In this document: positions 17,223 to 26,159 of the stretch, one piece after another
Position numbering within the stretch: the stretch's first letter is position 1
How the letters are laid out: every line of letters begins with the position of its first letter
Assembly: GCF_031180975.1 (NCBI RefSeq)
Contig: NZ_JAPSLI010000002.1
Coordinates: 186,001-250,000 of the forward strand
DNA: 64,000 nt
Direction of reading: 5' to 3'
From: Microbacterium sp.
GTDB lineage: Bacteria > Actinomycetota > Actinomycetes > Actinomycetales > Microbacteriaceae
The notes under the pieces: generated by a model
What the model saw: only the letters and a program-made list of their open reading frames with translations
The model's database searches: none
What the model was told of the DNA's origin: nothing
Translations under genes and position numbers: made by a program

Positions 17223-18152
17223 ATGCCGTTCTCCGCCGAGCTGTACGAGTCCGTCTCCGGGGGGCCGGACGTGCCCACCGGGCTGCCGATGGTCATCCTG
17301 CTCACCGGTTTCACGGACGCCGGCGGCGCGGTCTCCGGGCTCATCGAGCACCTGCACGCCACCACCGCGCCGGATCCGATCGCCGTGTTCGACAACGACG
17401 TGCTCCTCGACTACCGGGCCCGTCGGCCCGTGATCGTGTTCGACCAGGACCACCTGACGGAGTTCCGCCCCGCGCGTCTCGAGCTCGCTCTCGCGCGCGA
17501 TGCGCTCGGGCAGCCCTTCCTGCTGCTGTCCGGCTACGAGCCCGATTTCGCGTGGAACGCGTTCTCGGACGTGGTGTTGGACTTCATCGACGCATTCCAG
17601 GTGAAGACGGTGACCTGGGTGCACTCGATCGCGATGCCGGTGCCGCACACGCGTCCCCTCGGCACCACGGTCAGCGGGAACCGGCACGATCTCACCGCCG
17701 CGCACTCGGTGTGGCGACCGCGCACCCAGGTGCCCGCGACGGCGGGGCACCTGCTGGAGTACCGGATCGCCCAGCAGGACGTCCGGATCGCGGGCTTCGT
17801 CCTCCTCGTGCCGCACTACCTCGCCGACACCGAGTATCCCGACACAGTGCTCGCCGCCGCCGACAAGGTGATGGTCGCCACCGGTCTGGTGCTGAAGACG
17901 GATGCCGTCCAGCTCGCCCGCGAGGAGTATCTCGCCAGGGTGGAGGAGCAGGTGCAGGGCAGCGAGGAGCTGTTGCAGATGGTGCACACCCTCGAGGCCC
18001 GTTACGACGCCTACATGTCCGGCCGTGAGGCGGAGGAGGGGGAGGAGCGCGGGTTCGACGAGCGCGACCTGCCCAGCGCCGACGAGCTGGCCGCCGAACT
18101 CGAGCGCTACCTCGCGACGCGCCGACCCGGCGACGACGACAAGCAGCGCTGA
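17223..18152 (+). CDS. PAC2-family protein
   Basis: 309 aa. The N-terminal two thirds are a PAC2 (proteasome-assembly-chaperone-like) domain: MVILLTGFTDAGGAVSGL near residue 22, VFDNDVLLDYRARRPVI near 57, and VHSIAMPVPHTRPLG near 135. The C-terminal third is acidic and helical (ELAAELERYL). In Actinobacteria PAC2 proteins are widespread cytoplasmic proteins with unproven function; a proteasome link is not implied by anything here. Transcription probably starts at the ATG. Confidence 0.85.
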   Translation: MPFSAELYESVSGGPDVPTGLPMVILLTGFTDAGGAVSGLIEHLHATTAPDPIAVFDNDVLLDYRARRPVIVFDQDHLTEFRPARLELALARDALGQPFLLLSGYEPDFAWNAFSDVVLDFIDAFQVKTVTWVHSIAMPVPHTRPLGTTVSGNRHDLTAAHSVWRPRTQVPATAGHLLEYRIAQQDVRIAGFVLLVPHYLADTEYPDTVLAAADKVMVATGLVLKTDAVQLAREEYLARVEEQVQGSEELLQMVHTLEARYDAYMSGREAEEGEERGFDERDLPSADELAAELERYLATRRPGDDDKQR

Positions 18153-18249
18153 GCCCGTCGTTCCGCGGCGCGCGCTCACGACGACACGGAGGAGGGCCGG
18201 TGAGGGAGGCCCACGGCTCCGCGGTGTGTGATAATGGATGTCTGACCCG

Positions 18250-18284
18250 TTGTCAACCGGCGTTTCCGACGCCGGGCTTGACAA
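18250..18284 (+). other. Stem-loop in the sigA leader
   Basis: TTGTCAA-CCGGCGT (18250-18263) pairs with ACGCCGG-gc-TTGACAA (18269-18284): two 7-bp stems with a 2-nt bulge and a 5-nt loop. It lies 62 nt before the sigA start and may be the terminator of the PAC2 gene, a leader structure, or contain a -35 (TTGACA). A GATAAT hexamer lies just upstream at 18230-18235. Confidence 0.5.
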
Positions 18285-18345
18285 GGGTCTTACTAGTGTC
18301 CGAAATGGCCGGGGGCGTGCGCACCGCCCCTGTGAAAGGCGAAAC

Positions 18346-19605
18346 GTGACTCCTGCCACGACCAAGAAGACCCGGACGACCACGACGAAGAAGGCCGCGG
18401 AGGCCGAGGCCCCCGAGCTCGACGCCGCCGCGGACGAGACCGCCGAGCCCAAGGCTCCGGCCCGCAAGACGGCCGCCAAGGCCGCTGCGAAGAAGGCGCC
18501 CGCCAAGCGCGCCGGCAAGAAGGACGACGAGACCGAGGTCGACGACGACGCCGTCGAGGCCGCCGGAGAGACCGACGACGAGGAGGGCGACAAGAAGCCC
18601 GCCTTCACCGAGCCGCTGCCCACCGGCGCCATCGTCATCTCGTCCAGTGACGAGGACGACGTCCCTGTGTACTCCACGCAGATCACCGGAGCCACCGCGG
18701 ACCCGGTCAAGGACTACCTCAAGCAGATCGGAAAGGTCGCGCTGCTGAACGCGGCCGAAGAGGTCGAGCTCGCCATGCGCATCGAGGCGGGTCTGTTCGC
18801 CGAGGAGAAGCTCTCGCACATGAGCGAGGCCGAGAAGTCCAGCCAGCTGGGGCTCGACCTGCAGTGGGTGGCCCGCGACGGCCAGCGCGCCAAGAGCCAC
18901 CTGCTCGGCGCGAACCTGCGTCTGGTCGTCTCGCTCGCCAAGCGCTACACCGGACGCGGGATGCAGTTCCTCGACCTGATCCAGGAGGGCAACCTCGGTC
19001 TGATCCGCGCGGTCGAGAAGTTCGACTACACCAAGGGCTTCAAGTTCTCCACCTACGCCACCTGGTGGATCCGTCAGGCGATCACCCGCGCCATGGCCGA
19101 CCAGGCCCGTACCATCCGCATCCCGGTGCACATGGTCGAGGTCATCAACAAGCTCGCCCGCGTGCAGCGGCAGATGCTGCAGGACCTCGGACGCGAACCC
19201 ACCCCCGAGGAGCTGTCGCGCGAACTCGACATGACCCCGGAGAAGGTCATCGAGGTTCAGAAGTACGGCCGAGAGCCGATCTCGCTGCACACGCCGCTCG
19301 GTGAGGACGGCGACAGCGAGTTCGGTGATCTCATCGAGGACACCGAGGCGGTCGTGCCCGCCGACGCCGTGGGCTTCACCATGCTGCAGCGTCAGCTCGA
19401 GCAGCTGCTCGACTCGCTCTCCGAGCGCGAGGCCGGCGTGATCCGGATGCGGTTCGGCCTCGGCGACGGACAGCCCAAGACCCTCGACCAGATCGGTGAC
19501 ACGTTCGGCGTGACGCGTGAGCGCATCCGCCAGATCGAGTCGAAGACGATGGCCAAGCTGCGCCATCCGAGCCGTTCGCAGTCGCTGCGGGACTACCTCG
19601 AATGA
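18346..19605 (+). CDS. sigA: Primary RNA polymerase sigma factor (sigma-70)
   Basis: 419 aa. A Lys/Ala/Asp/Glu-rich N-terminal tail (about residues 1-110), typical of actinobacterial SigA/HrdB, precedes region 1.2 ([11 protein letters not shown]). Region 2 contains [17 protein letters not shown] and [13 protein letters not shown], which bind and melt the -10 element. Region 3 follows, then region 4 with the helix-turn-helix [20 protein letters not shown] that reads the -35 element. GTG 18346 with AAAGG upstream was chosen; the frame continues 108 nt further but begins directly at a -10-like hexamer. The TGA overlaps the ATG of the MurT-like gene. Confidence 0.95.
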   Translation: MTPATTKKTRTTTTKKAAEAEAPELDAAADETAEPKAPARKTAAKAAAKKAPAKRAGKKDDETEVDDDAVEAAGETDDEEGDKKPAFTEPLPTGAIVISSSDEDDVPVYSTQITGATADPVKDYLKQIGKVALLNAAEEVELAMRIEAGLFAEEKLSHMSEAEKSSQLGLDLQWVARDGQRAKSHLLGANLRLVVSLAKRYTGRGMQFLDLIQEGNLGLIRAVEKFDYTKGFKFSTYATWWIRQAITRAMADQARTIRIPVHMVEVINKLARVQRQMLQDLGREPTPEELSRELDMTPEKVIEVQKYGREPISLHTPLGEDGDSEFGDLIEDTEAVVPADAVGFTMLQRQLEQLLDSLSEREAGVIRMRFGLGDGQPKTLDQIGDTFGVTRERIRQIESKTMAKLRHPSRSQSLRDYLE

Positions 19606-20921
19606 GCTCCGTCGCACCTCAGGCGCGCTCCGCCGGTCTGCGGTACGTCTTCCCGGTGCTGGCGGGCAAGCTCGCCCGTTTCGCGACCCGCCTTCGCGGC
19701 GGAGGGTCGGCGTTCCCGGGTTATCTGACGAACAAGCTCGCGCCGTCGCTGCTGCCCACCCTCGCCGATCAGTTCCCGTACGGCGTGGTGTTCGTGCTCG
19801 GCTCCAACGGCAAGACCACGACCACGCACATGGTCAGTGAGGCGCTGCGCGCGCACGGGTTGACCGTGTTCACCAACCCGACCGGTGCCAACCTTCCGCA
19901 GGGTGTCACCAGTGCACTGCTGGCGGACGCCACGCTCACCGGCCGGGTCCGCGCCGACGTCGCGGTCCTGGAGATCGACGAGGGGTACGCGGCCGACCTC
20001 GCCGACAGGCTCTCGCCGTCGGTGATCCTGTCGCTGAACGTGCAGGTGGACCAGCTGTACCGGTTCTATGAGACCGAGCGCGTGGCCGACATGATGCTCG
20101 ACGCGTCCCGCCGCGCCCACGCGCACGTGGTCGTCAACCGCGACGACCCGTACCTGAGCAAGATCGACGAGAGCGCCATGCGCGCCCCGGTGTCGTTCTT
20201 CGGCGTCGCCGAGGAGATCGTCGCGGCGTCCAAGCACGGTCTGGCCAACGCCGCTGACACGCGCAGCGGCAATGCCGGCACGCTGGCTCGTGAGGCGTAC
20301 TCCGAGGTGCGTCGGGTGCAGGCGCGCGACATCGTCGTGCGGGTGGCCGACGCCGACGTGCCGGTGCGCCTGCCCGCGCGGGGGCTGCACTACGCAGCCG
20401 ACGCGGCCGCCGCCCTGGCTGTCGCCTCCCGCGTCCTCGGCGACCGGTTCTCGACCGAGGCCGCGTCGACCGGCTTCTCGCGTATGGCGCCCGCGTACGG
20501 GCGCGGCGAGGTGATCCCGCTGCGGCGCGATCCCGCGGGCGAGAAGGTCGAGTTCGTGATGTTCAAGAACGCGCCGAGCCTGCAGATGAACCTCGATGCG
20601 CTGGACGAGACGCCGGAGCGTGTGCTGATGGCGATCGATGAGGGCACGCCGGACGTGTCCTGGCTGTACGACGTGGACTTCGACGCGCTGCACGCGGTCG
20701 ATGTGGTCACCGGCGAGAAGGCGTACCAGCTGGCGTTGGCGCTCGAGCACGCCGGCGTGCGCATCGGCGCCGTCGAACCCGACATGGAGAAGGCCGTCGC
20801 GTTGATGCGGGAGTTCCCGCAGACGGCGGCGGGGCGGCAGACCTGGTTCGTGAACTACGAACTCATGATGATCGGCCGCAGGCTTCTCGGCCATGGCGAC
20901 CAGGAGGTGGCGCGCCGATGA
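19602..20921 (+). CDS. MurT-like Mur ligase (DUF1727), divergent and cysteine-free
   Basis: 439 aa. The Mur-ligase central domain has the ATP loop [12 protein letters not shown] (about residues 67-78) and [11 protein letters not shown]. The C-terminal DUF1727 domain keeps the [10 protein letters not shown] element, whose Asp in MurT completes the GatD active site. True MurT amidates the D-Glu alpha-carboxyl of lipid II with GatD. This copy contains no Cys at all, so the usual four-Cys zinc ribbon inserted in the central domain is lost. The ATG overlaps the sigA stop (ATGA) and the stop overlaps the next ATG. Family is clear; reaction is uncertain because its GatD partner lacks glutaminase residues. 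Confidence 0.85.
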   Translation: MSSVAPQARSAGLRYVFPVLAGKLARFATRLRGGGSAFPGYLTNKLAPSLLPTLADQFPYGVVFVLGSNGKTTTTHMVSEALRAHGLTVFTNPTGANLPQGVTSALLADATLTGRVRADVAVLEIDEGYAADLADRLSPSVILSLNVQVDQLYRFYETERVADMMLDASRRAHAHVVVNRDDPYLSKIDESAMRAPVSFFGVAEEIVAASKHGLANAADTRSGNAGTLAREAYSEVRRVQARDIVVRVADADVPVRLPARGLHYAADAAAALAVASRVLGDRFSTEAASTGFSRMAPAYGRGEVIPLRRDPAGEKVEFVMFKNAPSLQMNLDALDETPERVLMAIDEGTPDVSWLYDVDFDALHAVDVVTGEKAYQLALALEHAGVRIGAVEPDMEKAVALMREFPQTAAGRQTWFVNYELMMIGRRLLGHGDQEVARR

Positions 20922-21682
20922 CGGCATCCGTGCGCATCGCGCAGCTGTACCCCGTCGAGCTCGGCATCACCGGCGACCGCGGCAACGTCCGCGCCCTCCA
21001 GGTGCGGCTGGAGCGCGCCGGCGTCGCCGTCGACATCGTCCGAGTGGCGCCGGGGGACGCCTTCCCGGAGGCGCCGGACGTCGTCATCGTCGGCAACGGG
21101 CCGCTGTCCGCCATGCGGACGGTGCGCGACGACCTGGAACGCCACGCCGACGGCATCCGATCTTTCGTCGCGGACGGCGGTGCGCTGCTCGCCGTCGGCG
21201 GCGGTGCCGAGCTGCTCAGCCGGGGCGTGGCCGCCCTGGACGGCGAGTATCTCGACGGGCTGGGGGTCTTCCCGGCCGACGTCGTGCGCACCCGTGAGCG
21301 CAAGGTGGGGTACATCGTCGCCCAGTCGCCGCTGGGACGCGTGATCGGGTTCGAGGACCATGCGAGCGAGTGGACCGTCGACGACGCGGCTTCGGCGTTC
21401 GGGCGTGTGGTCTCCGGGCGCGGCAGTTTTGCGCTGCCGTCCGGCGCCGGCCGCGGTGAACTGGTCCGCGCGGGCAACGCTTTCGCATCGAACGTGCAGG
21501 GGCCGCTGCTGCCGCTCAACCCCGAGCTGACCGTCGGGATCCTGCAGACCGTCGCCGCGCGGCGTGGTGCATCCTGGCAGCTCGGGGCCGGTGTGGAGGC
21601 CCTGGACGGCTACGCCGCAGGCGCGCGCGCGAAGATCGAGCAGCTCGTGCACGACAAGGTCTTCAACACCATCCAGCTCTGA
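20918..21682 (+). CDS. GatD-like protein lacking glutaminase catalytic residues
   Basis: 254 aa. It aligns along its length with GatD, the class-I amidotransferase partner of MurT: TGDRGNVRALQVRL near residue 18, GLGVFPADVVRTRERKVG near 114, IGFEDH near 143 and QGPLLPLNPEL near 194. The nucleophile elbow, normally AVCGGYQ, reads AVGGGAE with Gly94 in place of Cys. The late catalytic His of the YLHGP segment is Gln194. It should therefore not release ammonia from glutamine. The ATGA overlap with the MurT-like gene implies an obligate complex. Role: structural partner, or acceptor/amino-donor binding in a repurposed ligase (inference). Confidence 0.8.
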   Translation: MTASVRIAQLYPVELGITGDRGNVRALQVRLERAGVAVDIVRVAPGDAFPEAPDVVIVGNGPLSAMRTVRDDLERHADGIRSFVADGGALLAVGGGAELLSRGVAALDGEYLDGLGVFPADVVRTRERKVGYIVAQSPLGRVIGFEDHASEWTVDDAASAFGRVVSGRGSFALPSGAGRGELVRAGNAFASNVQGPLLPLNPELTVGILQTVAARRGASWQLGAGVEALDGYAAGARAKIEQLVHDKVFNTIQL

Positions 21683-21697
21683 GCCCCGGGGGACCAG

Positions 21698-22414
21698 ATG
21701 GAGCACTGCAGTGCGCTGCCGACCGCGGTCCTGTCGCGGTCCGCGCTGACGGCCCGCGCGGCCCGGCTGGTGGAGGGTCGTGTGGTCGACCTGCGCCACG
21801 ACGCCTACGGTCACGGGCTGGACGGGGTGGCGCAGTTGGTGGCGGATGCCGGGGCCGCGGCGATCCTGGTGGACGACGACGCCGCCTCCGAGCGCGTCCG
21901 GGCGGCCGGCGTCCGCGCTCTCACCGATCCGGACCGCGCGCGCGTCACGGCAGAAGTCGACCCGGGCGCCCTGTTCGGCATCCCGGGCGCGGGGGACACG
22001 GTCCCCGCACGTGACGCGCCGCCGGTGATGCGCCTCGAGGGCCAGGTGCTGTCCACGAAGCCGCTCCACGCCGGCGAGGCGGTCTCGTACGGGTACACGC
22101 ACCGGGCGCCGCACGACACGCGTGTCGCGCTGGTCACCGGCGGCTATGCGCAGGGCATCGTGCGCGCCCTCGGCAACCGTGTGCGCGTCGAGGTGGCGGG
22201 AGCGATGCGCCCGGTGGTCGGACGGATCGCGATGGACGTGTGCGTGGTCGATCTCGAAGGTCACGACGTCGAGGCCGGCGCGCCGGTGGTCTATTTCGGC
22301 GGGGACGGCCCGGCGTGCGACGCTCTCGCGTCGTGGGAGGCGGCGACCGGGATGTCCGCGCTGGAGCTCGTCGTCGTGGTCGGCCGGCATGTGCGACGGG
22401 AGTGGGTGGCATGA
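21698..22414 (+). CDS. Alanine-racemase-like protein, C-terminal-type half (lacks PLP lysine)
   Basis: 238 aa against about 370 for alanine racemase. The N-terminus has LRHDAYGHG, matching VKADAYGHG, but the PLP-binding Lys is Arg33. Most of the TIM barrel (about 130 residues) is missing. The C-terminal beta domain is well kept: AVSYGYTHRA with the catalytic-Tyr equivalent Tyr131, TGGYAQG, and GRIAMDVCVVDL. Alone it cannot form the PLP aldimine. The next gene has the complementary pattern, and its start overlaps this stop by 4 bp (ATGA). The pair looks like a split, heterodimeric fold-III racemase. Substrate unknown. Confidence 0.75.
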   Translation: MEHCSALPTAVLSRSALTARAARLVEGRVVDLRHDAYGHGLDGVAQLVADAGAAAILVDDDAASERVRAAGVRALTDPDRARVTAEVDPGALFGIPGAGDTVPARDAPPVMRLEGQVLSTKPLHAGEAVSYGYTHRAPHDTRVALVTGGYAQGIVRALGNRVRVEVAGAMRPVVGRIAMDVCVVDLEGHDVEAGAPVVYFGGDGPACDALASWEAATGMSALELVVVVGRHVRREWVA

Positions 22415-23445
22415 GCGCACCGGTGCTGGAGATCTCGCGGTCGGCGTTCCGTAGCAACGTACAGGCCGTGCGGGAGCGGATCGCCCCGTCCGACCTGATG
22501 CTGGTGATGAAGGACGACGCGTATGGTCACGGCGTCGACTGGGCGGTGCCCATCGCCGTCGAGTGCGGTGTGGAGTGGTTCGGTGCCTACGACGTCGACA
22601 CGGCGCTGCGCATCCGCGCGCTCAGCGACGGCCGGATCTTCGCCTGGGCGACCTCCACCCCGCAGGAGGCCGAGCGTGCGGTGTCCGCCGGCATCGACCT
22701 CGGCGTCGGCTCGGCCGGCTATCTGCGCGGTGTCATCGCCGCCGCCGAGCGGCTGGGCGTGCGCGCCGACGTGCACCTCAAGATCGACACCGGCCTGCAC
22801 CGCAACGGCTTTCGCCCGGAGGAGTGGGACCAGGCCGTGGCGATCGCCCGCGAGGCGGAGATCCGCGGCATCGTGCACGTCGCCGGCGTGTGGAGTCATC
22901 TCGCGGAAGCCAGTGACGAGGAGGACGACCAGTCGCGCGTCGCGTTCCTGTCGGCGGTGGCACGTCTGCAGGATGCCGGGGGATCACCCGATGTGCTGCA
23001 CCTGACCGCGTCGGCGGCGTCCTGGTGGCGCCCCGAACTGCGCGGCTCGCTGTGCCGCATCGGAGCGTTCTGCTACGGCATCCGCTCCGCCGACGGGCCG
23101 CACCTGGACGGCGTGCGGCCGATCGCCCGGCTGGTGGCGCGGGTGACCCGCATCACGGACCAGGGGGTCGAGGTCGGCGTGGGCGCCTACCACGGACTGC
23201 CTTCGACGTTGCGCGGAGTCGGCGTCGGGACGCCGCGGGGAGTTCGGCGAATCGTGCGGGTCGACGCCGACACGACAGTGGTGGAGTCGTGGCCGGGCGC
23301 CGCGGCGGGAGACGAGGTCGTCGTGTTCGGCGCGGGTGAGCAGGGGGAAGCGGATGCCACCCGCCTCGCCGAGCACATCGACACGGTCGGCGAGGAGATC
23401 CTCACCCGCCTCACGCCGGCAGTCCGCCGGGTGCTGCGCGACTGA
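22411..23445 (+). CDS. Alanine-racemase-like protein, barrel half (has PLP lysine, lacks catalytic Tyr)
   Basis: 344 aa. The N-terminal barrel is complete, with VMKDDAYGHG (Lys34 the PLP lysine), LKIDTGLHRNGF (Lys124, Arg131) and RIGAFCYGIR. The C-terminal domain is degenerate. Where alanine racemases read VSYGATY the sequence is VGVGAY, so the catalytic Tyr is Val257, and the GRxCMDQ strand is absent. In normal dimers the active site joins Lys of one subunit to Tyr of the other. With the preceding gene providing Tyr and this one Lys, one composite site per heterodimer is expected. It ends the operon begun by sigA and the MurT-like gene. It may racemise alanine or a diamino acid. Confidence 0.8.
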   Translation: MSAPVLEISRSAFRSNVQAVRERIAPSDLMLVMKDDAYGHGVDWAVPIAVECGVEWFGAYDVDTALRIRALSDGRIFAWATSTPQEAERAVSAGIDLGVGSAGYLRGVIAAAERLGVRADVHLKIDTGLHRNGFRPEEWDQAVAIAREAEIRGIVHVAGVWSHLAEASDEEDDQSRVAFLSAVARLQDAGGSPDVLHLTASAASWWRPELRGSLCRIGAFCYGIRSADGPHLDGVRPIARLVARVTRITDQGVEVGVGAYHGLPSTLRGVGVGTPRGVRRIVRVDADTTVVESWPGAAAGDEVVVFGAGEQGEADATRLAEHIDTVGEEILTRLTPAVRRVLRD

Positions 23446-23469
23446 CGCCGATGGGCGGAACCGGACGGG

Positions 23470-23682
23470 TCAGTCGGTCTCGATGAGACGCGCGGTCTCG
23501 TCGTGCCAGCTGGTGGCCACCGCGCGGAGCTTCTCCTCGTACTTGCGTCCGTGGTGGGCGCAGAACAGCAGCTCGGATCCGTTGACCTTCGCGGCGATGT
23601 AGGCCTGCGCTCCGCAGGAGTCGCAGCGGTCGACAGCGGTGAGGCGGTACTCGACGGTCTCTCGCTCAGTCGTAGCGTTCAT
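23470..23682 (-). CDS. Small zinc-motif protein (DUF7455-type)
   Basis: 70 aa conserved actinobacterial protein. It has CDSCGAQAY and FCAHHGRKYEE, a CxxC plus C-HH arrangement that should bind one zinc ion. Function unknown. ATG 23682 is preceded on its strand by GAGGCACCGAG. It converges with the racemase operon and diverges from parE. Confidence 0.8.
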   Translation of the reverse strand: MNATTERETVEYRLTAVDRCDSCGAQAYIAAKVNGSELLFCAHHGRKYEEKLRAVATSWHDETARLIETD

Positions 23683-23841
23683 CTCGGTGCCTCCTCGGGT
23701 ATCGGTCGAGCGTCCTCAATACAACCACGTGACACCTGGGTGCATGCCCGGATCACGGCGTGTTTCGCTGTGCGCGTACGCGGTGCGCTCGGGGTTGCCG
23801 ACCGTGGGGAGTGTCTGACCGCCGGAGCCCCCGGTGAGGAA

Positions 23842-23847
23842 TAGAAT
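23842..23847 (+). promoter_or_regulatory. -10-like hexamer before parE
   Basis: TAGAAT ends 8 nt before the GTG start at 23856; no Shine-Dalgarno site in between. Confidence 0.45.
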
Positions 23848-23855
23848 CGTGAATC

Positions 23856-25985
<2,130 letters not shown>

Positions 25986-26025
25986 CGCCACGCGGTCGCG
26001 TGCGCCCGCCGCCGTGCCCTCCCCG

Positions 26026-26148
26026 TCACGTGTGCGCTGCACTTTCCGGCATCCGCGCCATCGATCGATGCAGCGGATGCCAGAAACTGCTGCGCACCTG
26101 GTGCGAACGCCGGACGGATGCCAGAAACTGGCGCTCACCCGGTGCGAG
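26026..26148. repeat. Small composite repeat between parE and parC
   Basis: Unit beginning CGGATGCCAGAAACTG and ending about 33 nt later in GGTGCGA occurs twice in direct orientation (26074-26106, 26115-26147). A diverged inverted copy (CTTTCCGGCATCCG, 26042-26055, with upstream GCGCTGC) precedes them. This gives a palindrome plus a direct duplicate between the convergent parE and parC genes. It looks like a REP/mobile palindromic unit and may also terminate transcription. Confidence 0.65.
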
Positions 26149-26159
26149 CAGCGGGCGGA

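Noticed and set aside
18238-18345. Earlier in-frame start for sigA
   Set aside because: It begins inside the -10-like GATAAT region and crosses the leader hairpin; the GTG at 18346 has a ribosome site and gives the usual Lys-rich N-terminus.
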